NCBI RefSeq assembly: GCF_026151205.1
Contig: NC_087073.1
Location: 9,190,411 to 9,254,410 of the forward strand
From: Bolinopsis microptera
Taxonomy: Eukaryota > Ctenophora > Tentaculata > Lobata > Bolinopsidae
DNA: 64,000 nucleotides
Direction of reading: 5' to 3'
Position 1 is the first letter of the stretch. Each line of letters begins with the position of its first letter. Positions 24,301-32,935 of the stretch are shown here, one piece after another. Under the pieces are notes generated by a model, which was not told the DNA's origin, made no database searches, and saw only the letters and a program-made list of their open reading frames with translations. The position numbers and the translations under genes are program-made.

Positions 24301-25543
24301 AATAACGAAGTTATCAAGCATTTTGTTTATCTCGTTAGCAAAATTGATTGGGTAATCAATGATTACCCAATTACGACACCGTAATTGGGCTGTATGCACG
24401 GTTCCCATAATGCAGATCTAGCCTTAACCCAATCACCTGATCACACGTAATAAACAAACTCGATATGCTTCATATCTCTCAGGACAAACGTAATTTAAAT
24501 GGCCAAAAACAATTCAATAAAATTTGGCTCGATCCGACTATCCAAACTATCAAATAAATGCGAAAATGAACCTTCATTTGAAAAATGAACACGAATAATT
24601 TTCGATTTGACAAATTCCTCGAACCAGTGGTGGTAGTAAGTCATACCAGAAGAATTATTTCAATTGGGCACTCAGTGACTTAGCTATTAAGGCCAACGTA
24701 TGGGTACTGACTTTTGCCCTCCCCCCTGTATATATTACAAAACGGTCGGGGATCTTGATACTATTGTCGAGACCTTTATTATATGTGACTCTAGTGAAAG
24801 TGCTGGTGACGATGAGAAAGACCATAAACCAGGGATTCCTTCGGGAGCATGTAAGATTACATCCAAAGTTTGTTCGCCAATGGGGTGTGTCTGGGTGTCA
24901 AATATCTTCAAGGTGGGTGCTACTTGTGATGAACTCTAGAAGGATGGGATGGTAATACTCGGTCTGGCCGCCTGGAAGCCAATAGAATTCCAGTTCAGAA
25001 ACCGAATAAGGAGGTGCGGCTACTGATGAGAAGCCTCCTTAAAGTTTATTTGGGTTAGAAACGACATCTGGGTCCCTACCCTCGCACATGATTATCCTCA
25101 ATTTTCTTGTTGTGTTCCACAACTGTACTTCTGTACACTTCAGTGATTGGGCTGATGACTACAGTGAAAGGGCTGTTGACTCTAGTGAAAGTGCTGGTGA
25201 CGTGATAAAACATTTCCACCTACCCATATTGATAAATGTGCCCTCTGTCCTCCAATGTTTAACTTCTTGTCTTGATATGATGCCTGTAAGTTGTTACATT
25301 TGACTGTTAGTTGTTACATTTTGCGATTTGTTGCGCAAATGAAGTGAGAATTTCAGAAGAAAGTTTAGGCCGTTAAAACTTAAAAGTGAACCTTTTTGAT
25401 ACAAAAATAAGGTAAAATGAAACCTGAAGAGTAGATAGATGGTGATCGTTGAATGTGTTCTGACAATATCTGAGTACGAGAGAGGTTTTACCCACGCAAC
25501 CCTCCCCAAGGAGGACTACTTTAAACTGTTTAGTTCCTGACAT
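21373..25543 (-). CDS. RAB21: RAB21 small GTPase
   Basis: Endosomal Rab GTPase involved in early endosome and integrin traffic. Minus-strand exons: 25543-25424, 25283-25224, 23669-23614, 22841-22790, 22559-22441, 22275-22187, 21500-21373. Phases are continuous, giving 207 residues (human 225). The P-loop is GEGCVGKTS (residues 13-21), with the Cys typical of RAB21. Switch regions include ASYQDKKLNIGGQRAHLSIW and DTAGQERFHALGPIYYRD. NKID lies at 119-122 and TSAK at 148-151. A GRSGGRPRPP-rich linker leads to the C-terminal Cys-Cys geranylgeranylation site (206-207). The short Gly/Ala N-terminal extension of vertebrates is absent. Intron 2 houses a TIR element and intron 3 a minisatellite. The 361 bp before the gene, up to the HMG-CoA lyase stop, show no other feature. 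The product is intact. Confidence 0.96.
23350..23600. repeat. 12-bp minisatellite (GTGAACAATAAA)n in RAB21 intron 3
   Basis: About twenty 12-bp units occur, with variants (GTGAACAATAGA, GTGAAAAATAAA, ATGATGAATAAA). A longer block ending in the ATGATG variant recurs, giving higher-order structure. The array ends about 13 bp from the exon 3 donor (exon edge 23614). Long open frames on both strands here, such as (VNNK)n, are artefacts of a repeat whose unit is a multiple of three. Confidence 0.92.
24007..24729. mobile_element. 723-bp non-autonomous TIR element in RAB21 intron 2
   Basis: The left end runs ACAGGGGCCGGGAG... GGGCAAAAGTCAGTACCCAT. The right end is its inverted complement (ATGGGTACTGACTTTTGCCC ... 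CCCCTGT), about 40 bp with a small indel. AT-rich TATATA sequence flanks both ends, so the exact target duplication is ambiguous. The interior has a short palindrome around TTGGGTAATCAATGATTACCCAA and no transposase. Confidence 0.7.
24786..25203. repeat. short direct repeats GACTCTAGTGAAAGTGCTGG
   Basis: A 25-bp block starting GACTCTAGTGAAAGTGCTGG occurs at 24786 and 25179. A degenerate tandem copy, GACTACAGTGAAAGGGCTGT, stands just before the second. All lie in RAB21 intron 2. Confidence 0.6.
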
Positions 25544-25904
25544 CTCACATAGTTTATACCTCCATCTATCGGATATACATGGTTAAGTGTGTGTACCAGG
25601 TACCTGTGTATTTTATATAATGGATTTCTAATTGTAATATAATCTTGGTTTTTATGATCAGAACTGTGTTTCTTAAACGAAACGTGTCAGACTAATTGCC
25701 CTGTTTTTGAAAATATGAGACGATATAAGGACAAATTTCCAAGGTTTGGATAATAAATTATCTATCTATACAGAATACAATATAATAATAATTCAAAGTA
25801 ATAAAAACAAAAAGAGTATCAAATTTGCAAACCAAAAAGTTCTTATATATTACCTAAACAGCTAAGCTGATCTCTAACAAAAGTATTCAACACAAAGAAT
25901 TAAG

Positions 25905-26867
25905 CTAGGATCTAGGATTTTTAGCGATTCCAACTTTAGAACCATTTATTCTCTCCAGGAAGCCCGAAATAAAATGTCCAGTTTCTATGACACTATCGAT
26001 ATCAACACCAGTGTCACAACCATTGTCATGTAACATGTATAGCAAATCTTCTGTGGCAACATTTCCACTAGCTCCTTGAGCATAAGGACATCCTCCCAAT
26101 CCAGAAACACTGCTATCAAAAACTCGAATACCATGATCAAGTCCGACATAAACATTTGCAACGGCTTGCCCATAAGTATCGTGCATGTGTAATGCTAAGT
26201 TTTCCACTGGTAAATGTGGCAGTATCGCTTGCAATAGTTCTTTGATTTTTCCTGGAGTACCCACTCCGATTGTATCCCCTAAACTGATTTCAGAACAGCC
26301 CATTTCTAACAGTTTTTGAGAAACTTTAGCAACGCTTCCATGATCAACATGACCTTGATATGGACATCCTGCAATGCAAGACACATAACCACGAATAGCA
26401 ATGCCATTTTCTTTTGCCAATTCTATAGTGGGAGCAAATCGCTCAAAGCTTTCTTCAATTGAGCAGTTGATATTTTTCTTGCAGAAAGCTTCAGATGCTG
26501 CTGTGAAAATTCCTATTTCAGTAATACCACAAGTCAAAGCACTCTCCAGTCCCTTCAAGTTGGGTACAAGTACAGGGTACACACAATCAGGGTTCCGAGA
26601 TATTCTTGACATAACTTCTTTACCATCTGCTAGCTGAGGGACCCACTTTGGAGAGACGAAACTAGTAGACTCTATAGACTTGAGTCCACTGAGAGACAGT
26701 TTATCTATAAGCTGCACCTTTATCTCGGTTGGGACAATACTCTTAACATTCTGTAAGCCATCACGAGGTCCAACTTCAACGATCTTGACAAAGTCTGAGA
26801 GAAACCTTGAAAGGGTATGCTGGGTTCTAGTTGGTCTGGATTGTAAGAGTTTCTTTATTACCCGCAT
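25905..26867 (-). CDS. HMGCL: hydroxymethylglutaryl-CoA lyase, mitochondrial
   Basis: Cleaves HMG-CoA to acetoacetate and acetyl-CoA, the last step of leucine breakdown and ketogenesis. A single uninterrupted 320-residue frame is close to the human length of 325. The Arg/Lys-rich N-terminus (MRVIKKLLQSRPTRTQH) looks like a mitochondrial presequence. Key features of the DRE-TIM barrel are VEVGPRDGLQN (catalytic Arg-Asp, residues 35-36), metal-binding LHMHDTYGQ, and the active-site loop GLGGCPYAQGASGN. The C-terminus, KNPRS, lacks the peroxisomal -CKL seen in vertebrates. Coding introns are absent, whereas neighbouring genes are split. AG (CCATTAG) lies 5 bp before the ATG. The 464 bp upstream to the next gene show nothing else. 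The enzyme should be functional. Confidence 0.95.
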   Translation of the reverse strand: MRVIKKLLQSRPTRTQHTLSRFLSDFVKIVEVGPRDGLQNVKSIVPTEIKVQLIDKLSLSGLKSIESTSFVSPKWVPQLADGKEVMSRISRNPDCVYPVLVPNLKGLESALTCGITEIGIFTAASEAFCKKNINCSIEESFERFAPTIELAKENGIAIRGYVSCIAGCPYQGHVDHGSVAKVSQKLLEMGCSEISLGDTIGVGTPGKIKELLQAILPHLPVENLALHMHDTYGQAVANVYVGLDHGIRVFDSSVSGLGGCPYAQGASGNVATEDLLYMLHDNGCDTGVDIDSVIETGHFISGFLERINGSKVGIAKNPRS

Positions 26868-27331
26868 TGACTCCTAATGGAAATTTGAGAATGTGATGAT
26901 TTGAATTTGAAGTAAAAAATTGGAAGTAAAAACAGATTAATAAAATATGATATGATTCTGTAATAGCTGGTTAAATAATTTCACATCGATTCAACAAAAC
27001 CATACTGATAAGAGCGCTATTTCGAAATTTAATTATTTGTTATTTTTAAATCCATTACATTCAAATTGGACAATGGAAATTGAAAATAGATAATCACAGT
27101 AAAATTAAAAAACAAATTATAAAGTTATTGCTTTCAAGCATATAAATTAAAAACAACCTACATATATCTTTGATATTAAAGTATCTAATTAAAGGATACA
27201 TAAATCTTTAATTTAATCACTTGATGTAATCACATAAAGTAGGAGTTGTATGCATTACATCCAATATACATACTAATAATTGCAGTTATTAATTTCACAT
27301 AACTTAATTTTAGGAATCTCTCAACTGAAAT

Positions 27332-28096
27332 CTAAAATCTGACCGGAATTCCACCATCCATTTTGACAGTTTCTCCAGTTATATAGCTGGCATCATCAGA
27401 AACTAAAAAGGCAACAGCTCCCGCACATTCATCTGGTTTTCCTACCCTCCGCATTGGTACATTATTAAGGGTCTTTTTCAAAATTTCTGGATTGCTTGTA
27501 AGAGCAGAACTGAAATCGGTTTCAATTATACCAGGAGCTATACAGTTTACTCTGACATTAGCGGACGCAAGCTCCACGGATAAAGCTTTTGTGAGGGACA
27601 TTAAAGCTGCTTTACTAACAGAATAGGCTCCAATAAAGGGCATGGGACAGAATCCAGAAACCGAAGATACAAAAACAATGTTTCCATTACCAGATTGAGC
27701 TAAAAATGGAGTGAACTTTGCAGCAAGGAGTGCACTGCATGTCACATTGTTGTAGAAAATTTTACCCCATGTTTTCTCATCACACATATTGACAGGTCCA
27801 AAGTGGGGGTTGGTTCCAACATTACTAACAAGAATGTCCATTTTGCCATACTTTTCATTGACATGCTTAGCTAGGTTTTCTCTGTCTTCTGGTTCTGATA
27901 CATTACAAACAACTCCAGATACATCAAGTCCTTCATCCAAACACAGACTAACTGCTTTCTGAACATTCTCATCTTTTCTACTTGATATCACTACACTTGC
28001 TCCTTCATAAGCAAGACGTTTAGCAATTGAGAATCCTATTCCAGCAGAGGATCCTGTAACAACAGCAACTTTATTCACAAGCCTGGAACAAGCCAT
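27332..28096 (-). CDS. DHRS4-like: DHRS4-like short-chain dehydrogenase/reductase
   Basis: NADP(H)-dependent SDR. The vertebrate family reduces retinal and other carbonyls, often in peroxisomes. The start is taken at ATG 28096, giving 254 residues; a GTG precedes it in frame. The Rossmann motif TGSSAGIG begins near residue 14. ILVSNVGTNPHFG gives the NAG-type structural motif. The catalytic Ser is in VFVSSVSGF and the YxxxK pair in GAYSVSKAAL. VNCIAPGIIETDF and DDASYITGETVKMDGG close the fold, as in DHRS4. The C-terminus is PVRF rather than the peroxisomal SRL, so location may differ. The coding region is intronless, like the adjacent HMG-CoA lyase. A TTCTTGTAG acceptor-like string ends 3 bp before the ATG. 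DHRS2/4 subfamily is likely; exact orthology is untested. Confidence 0.9.
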   Translation of the reverse strand: MACSRLVNKVAVVTGSSAGIGFSIAKRLAYEGASVVISSRKDENVQKAVSLCLDEGLDVSGVVCNVSEPEDRENLAKHVNEKYGKMDILVSNVGTNPHFGPVNMCDEKTWGKIFYNNVTCSALLAAKFTPFLAQSGNGNIVFVSSVSGFCPMPFIGAYSVSKAALMSLTKALSVELASANVRVNCIAPGIIETDFSSALTSNPEILKKTLNNVPMRRVGKPDECAGAVAFLVSDDASYITGETVKMDGGIPVRF

Positions 28097-29409
28097 CACC
28101 TACAAGAATTATTCTACAAAGAGTTGAGTACTATAACATCCAAATAATAATTAAAGTTTTACAAACAGATTTTTATATGAATATTGAACTTGCTACCACA
28201 GCTCCACTTGTTTTATATAATGAACCTGATAAATGATAATAGTACTAAGCAGGAGTAACATGAAAAGCATTTGATTCTTTTGACTAGAAACACAAATTGT
28301 AATGTATCTGTGAGTTGATAAAATGCTAAGAGTATTTTGAGAGGAAAGTAAAGTAAAATTTATGACATCACATCATCACAACATTAACTATTTGTGAATT
28401 ATTATCAAATACAATATTTTAAAAAAGGCACAAGATACTGTTTCAGCTTGCAAGATGATGTCAACCCTTCCAGATCGTTGCTCTGCAAATTAACAGAGCA
28501 ACGATCTAGTCAGGTCCTACTTCGATGCGAAGTAAGACTGATAGTTTGCGCGGCGCGTCGAAGCGGATAAGTCCTCCAATGTTTCAGCATGTATATATTA
28601 TAAAAACACTACAAATACACCGGATTAGCAGGTAGATAAGTGAGGAATGTTCAAGAACTTATGGCAAGGGTCATGGTCAGTCAATTAACAGAAACATCCG
28701 CACGGTGGATAATTAACTTCTCGTTCAGAATGCTGCTGCTAAAGCTGTAGTAGGACTTTACTTGTTGCGCAATGTGTTACTGGGCTGCGACGCTCATCCA
28801 ATTATGCTTCTCGTTAGATCGGCGAGATGCGCTACTGGGCCTCGCCGAGCTGCGAAGAATTGACATCGTCAATTAAGACTTTACAAACATGATCATCTAG
28901 GAGATACTCTGAAAGACCTTTATTGGCTGCCTATCAGTTACATAATTTTGAAAACTGGCCACGGGCCTAAATATTACATATCAATCAATTACAATTCATT
29001 GACATTACCAATATTAAAAACTATCGAAAATATACAAGAAAGTATTCTCAGTTACATAATTAAGTTATAAGTACAAGTTGTTGCTCCTTATTCATAAGTG
29101 TTGATAGTATGGGACCAGATTATTTAAATACTTTTTCCTTAAACTTGTATACTGGAAAATGCATGTAACACATTAATGTTTATTTAGTGGCCGTTCACAT
29201 ATTACGTAATTAGCTATAGGGGGTGGGGGTTAGTGTATTAAGTTTAATACCGTTGCCTGGTTTAGAATATAAATGTGGGTTGCTTTGTCAGGTTTTATTG
29301 TGTCCTGAAGTCTGAACTCTTTTTGTGGCACACCTGTGCATTTTAAGTTTTTGTGCCACTATAATATACAAATTTAAATCATTTATTAGTATTATTGATT
29401 ATTAAACTG
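28097..29409. other. repeat-bearing intergenic region upstream of the DHRS4-like gene
   Basis: No gene was recognised. The first part probably holds the promoter of the minus-strand reductase gene. A dispersed GC-rich repeat lies at 28446-28572. A related block at about 28760-28870 (ACTGGGC, GCTTCTCG, ATCGGCGAGATGCG) matches the interior of the TIR element near 8525-8640. Confidence 0.45.
28446..28572. repeat. dispersed short repeat, ATCGTTGCTCTGC family
   Basis: The unit has a hairpin built on AGATCGTTGCTCTGC...GCAGAGCAACGATC, followed by TAGTTTGCGCGGCGCGTCGA. Related copies lie at 61549-61663 and 62210-62310. It is probably a MITE family without coding capacity. Confidence 0.65.
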
Positions 29410-29417
29410 AAGCCAGG

Positions 29418-29529
29418 TTGACCATTGTTAATGGTCTGGCCCGGCGCGCGCTACTTCGTAGCATTTGCCATCTGGCCATAACATTTCGCGCGCTACTTCG
29501 AAGAAATTTAGACGAGTAACATCCGTCAA
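29418..29529. mobile_element. 112-bp MITE, copy 1 of a TTGACCATTG family
   Basis: The element starts TTGACCATTGTTAATGG and ends AACATCCGTCAA. Its core has two facing CGCGCGCTACTTCG blocks. The flanking AAGCCAGG at 29410-29417 and 29530-29537 is a target-site duplication. Sister copies are at 57816 and 59496. Confidence 0.8.
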
Positions 29530-29567
29530 AAGCCAGGTAAAACTGAAGCCAGGTTTCTCGATGTAAT

Positions 29568-30020
29568 TTTTGATGTTATTTGTTATTATACCTTTTTGGA
29601 ATGATTAGTGATTTTCGTCTCGGTGCCAAATTTAATGATGCGCGGCTTTTGGTTAATTGACTATGTCAATTCATCGCAGCTCGGCGTGGCACAGTAGCGC
29701 ATTTCGCCGATCTAGCTGTGAGAAGCCTCATTGAGTGCGCGGCGCGGCACAGTAACGCATCGCACTACAAGGCTTTTGGAGCTTCAATAAGTGCAAAGTG
29801 TAAAAGTTTGTATCACGTGGTGACCCCCACGGTCGCTTCACTGTAGAGTTTCGACGATACAGGGGGAGCCGCGCACTCGTGCGCGGCGTGTCATACAACG
29901 TATGACAAGTAAAAGTCGTGTAATTTGATGTTGGTCGTATTATTAATATACCGTCATATGTTCGGTTCTTGGAATAAGATCATTTTGAAAATTTTTAAGG
30001 ACCTTTTATGTTTTAATTTG
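29568..30020. repeat. dispersed repeat shared with 62570-62770
   Basis: The order TTTTTGGAATGAT, GTGCCA.ATTT, GCGCGGCTTTTGG, GTAAAAGTCG.GTAATTTGA and GTCGTATTATT is shared with 62570-62770. This copy is split by about 250 bp carrying the inverted relative of the 8150 repeat. It is a composite of nested non-coding elements. Confidence 0.6.
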
Positions 30021-30074
30021 TATTTGGACTTAAATTAAATTTTCCGAAAAATTTGGTGGATATAGTCAATAGTA

Positions 30075-30343
30075 CCCAGAAAACCTTACCGCCTGCTGGG
30101 CTTGCTAGAGGTGATAGATTTTCAACAGCACGTTTGGCGTCGCGCGTCACATCGAGTTTACCTTTCACACGCTGCATTTAGCCAAAAATCAAACTTTTCG
30201 CTTTAATTCAGAATCTAAGTTGTCCCAAATTGTGCTCCTGGGGAGCCTCCTTTAAATTTACGAGACGGACATTTTGTTGAAAACCGGAAGGTTCTATTTA
30301 TTTTACTTTTGGAGATATTCCCCGGCCGGTAGGGTTTGCTGGG
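30075..30343. mobile_element. CCCAG...CTGGG MITE, copy 1 (269 bp, internally deleted)
   Basis: The ends CCCAGAAAACCTTACCG and CGGTAGGGTTTGCTGGG are inverted complements with few mismatches. Relative to the 330-bp copy at 61767 it lacks 61 bp between two ATTTAG-type repeats. No clear target duplication was found. Confidence 0.8.
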
Positions 30344-30680
30344 CCGAACCTATGCGCGTTCAAAAGAATTTGCGCTTCATTTTAAAACTTTCACTTTGAC
30401 AAACCATAACTCTCCACCACACACCAATCAAGTCAAATTTCAATTTAAAAATATCAAAAGAAAGTAGAGAATTTCGCCAACAAGAAAGGGGACTCTTGGA
30501 TGAGTAGGTAAAAACGCGATCTTCGCCGTCAAAAACGACTTTAAAAACTTCATACATTTCCGCCGAAATTATAAGTCTAAAACATCCCCCTACCTCCCTG
30601 CAACTCCCCCTCCACTTCTCCCCCCCCTTCCTTCTGCTTTCTTTTGCAGCTGAACTATGAACTCTCTGCTCTCTCGCCTA

Positions 30681-31017
30681 CCCAGAAAACCTTACCGCCT
30701 GCTGGGCTTGCTAGATGCTAGAGGTGATAGATTTTCAACAGCACGTTTGGCGTCGCGCGTCACATAGAGTTTACCTTTCACACGCTGCATTTAGTTTAGT
30801 AGTCATGACAACGACATGACTTTGCAAAGTTTAAAAGCTGCGATCTTTTATTTAGCCAAAAATCAAACTTTTCGCTTTAATTCAGAATCAAAGTTGTCCC
30901 AAATTGTGCTTCTGGGGAGCCTCCTTTAAATTTACGAGACGGACATTTTGTTGAAAACCGGAAGGTTCTATCTATTTTACTTTTGGAGATATTCCCCGGC
31001 CGGTAGGGTTTGCTGGG
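30681..31017. mobile_element. CCCAG...CTGGG MITE, copy 2 (337 bp)
   Basis: Same family as 30075 and 61767. It retains the 61-bp segment and has a 7-bp local duplication (TGCTAGA twice). Its right end abuts an AGCCGGCTAGCC-rich tandem stretch (31025-31100) that leads into a transporter fragment. Confidence 0.8.
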
Positions 31018-31107
31018 CATTCCCAGTTTTAGCCAGCTTAGCCGGCTAGCCAGCCGATTTTTTCTCTTAGCCAGCCGATTGCCGTCGGCTAGCCGGCTCA
31101 CGGCTCT

Positions 31108-31492
31108 AATTGGCGGGATTCTCGGCATCTTCCTTTTAAAGTACGTGAGTTTCCGAACCCTGCAGCCTCTTCTTTCTGTTATCATCGCATCCTGCTACCT
31201 GAGTCTCATTTTCCTGGACCACAGCCTGATTGTCACAGTGGTTGCTATGGGGATATGTAACATGTGTTTTTGTGTAACGAGGTGTGAACTGAGCCTCATG
31301 GAGTTTGATAAGCACTACTTTGGGACGGAGCGGCTAGTTCTGGGGGCGGGGGTGATGTCTGGATGTGCCATGGTGGGCGCTGCAGTTGGCGCTATTGTAG
31401 CCTCGTTCCTGAGCAGTCACCAAGCTGTGATAGTTACTTTTGTGTTGAGCTGTATTCAAGTGGTTACATTCTGCTTCATCACAGAACGGTAG
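31108..31492 (+). pseudogene. 3' fragment of an MFS-like transporter, copy 1
   Basis: The frame is hydrophobic. It contains FLLKYVSFR, MGICNMCFCV, FDKHYFGTERLVLGAGVMSG and a terminal CFITER before TAG. The helix pattern, with a polar GTERL loop, resembles the C-terminal half of major-facilitator proteins, possibly SLC16-like; this is a weak call. Homology to the copy at 55600-55995 begins around 31108. Upstream, the open frame continues into low-complexity AGCC repeats and the end of a MITE, so its N-terminal part is not ancestral. It looks like a truncated gene end carried along by the tandem duplication. Confidence 0.5.
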
Positions 31493-31950
31493 GACAGTAA
31501 ATGGAAAATGTATTTGTGACCCTCAATTATATTTATAAATTATATTTATAAAAATAAAAGTTTTATCCTTAAAGTAACTCTTTGGATATATTAATACCTA
31601 CATACCATATTTTTATTTTTATTTTAATCATTTCTAAATGAGCAGGACTCAGTACACCGTGATATTCACAATTTTGTGATTCATTCTAACTTGATTCTGC
31701 TTTATTACAGACCGAATGAACGATAAATAATTGAACTTGAAAACACTTGTTATTGAAATTATTTCTGACCCTCAGTTATTACTCAGTTAGTAAGCAATAT
31801 ATTCTAGATAGCAAAAAAAACGTAACGTGTTTTAATTGAAAAATTATTCCAGGTTAATCATGTTTAAAGCATGAGTAACAAAAAGTAAAATGAGCTATTT
31901 CTTTGAATCAAAATTTATAATGAAGAGGTGCATTGACTTTGAAACTGCCA

Positions 31951-32319
31951 TTAAATTATGTATATGTATTTGGTAGTATTGAAAATATGATATTTCCTGG
32001 ACCGAAGATATACAGTTTTTATTTTTGAAAGAATTCTTCTCCATAAACCAATTGCACCGTGACCGTTCAATTTGACATTTTTGTAGCCTCTGTGAAAAAT
32101 AAACATAATCTTTTGGGCGTTTATACTTTTCAAAATTTCAAAGGGCTTTGCCAGCAAATTCTTCAATTCTCTGTGCTGTTCTGTGTACCTAAAAGAAGCA
32201 TGTAATCTGTCAGAGAATGTTAAAGACTCCTCATGTGAGATCTTTTCAATGTAACATAAAGATAGAGGTAAAATCAGGTACCCAGACCAATGACAAAACA
32301 AAGCTTTATTCATGAGCAT
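31951..32319 (-). other. conserved minus-strand open frame of unknown origin
   Basis: The segment containing HEESLTFSDRLHASFRYTEQ and LKNLLAKPFE is also present in the duplicated unit at about 56580-56770, with mostly silent or conservative changes over its central part. That suggests a decayed exon. No start, splice context or family could be identified, and the second copy has further indels. Confidence 0.3.
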
Positions 32320-32744
32320 TGCAAGCAGAGGGTTCCTGCTTCATTGTGGCAAGTAAACCCGTTGCTAACTCCCCTTATACCAAGGATTAAAACAAAGGCC
32401 ATTATGAGATTAGAAAAACTATGGACATTGTGCTCAGTCATATCGACGCCACGAACTTGTGAGAGCTGGAGTTTGGTTTTATTTCACAATCTTTACAGTT
32501 GTGCTACACATGGCGTAGTGAATTCTTGAAATGTACGTTTTGCTGTTAATATCATTCCAACTCGTTTCTAGCTCTTCAACAGATCAATCAGTGACATCTG
32601 CTCGCAGAACAGAACAGCCATCTAGCTCTCCAACAGATCAATCAGTGACATCTGCTCGCAGAACAGAACAGCCATCGACCTTTACTTCAGTGACTTACAT
32701 CAAATATAGTCTGACTCCTTCTCCTGAAAAGGGTATATCTTATC

Positions 32745-32935
32745 GGACTTTATTTGAACGGACATTAATTGGACGCTGGAGGCCCTTGCGTTCATTTGAA
32801 TGTCCGTTCAAATAAATTCTGATAAGGTACTTAAATTAGATACTGATCATGAATGCCTTCGAGCGTTTATTTTAATGTCCGTTAAAAATTATATCCGTTC
32901 ACGTAATGTCCGGTTGAGTAACGTCCGATAAGGTT
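32745..32935. repeat. short TIR element in intron 1 of receptor copy A
   Basis: It begins CTTATCGGACTTTATTTGAA and ends GTCCGATAAGG, with internal facing AACGGACATT/AATGTCCGTT blocks. The same element is at 43547-43740 in copy B. Related blocks occur in the third intron of each copy (33850-33955, 44725-44840). It therefore predates the duplication. Confidence 0.65.
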
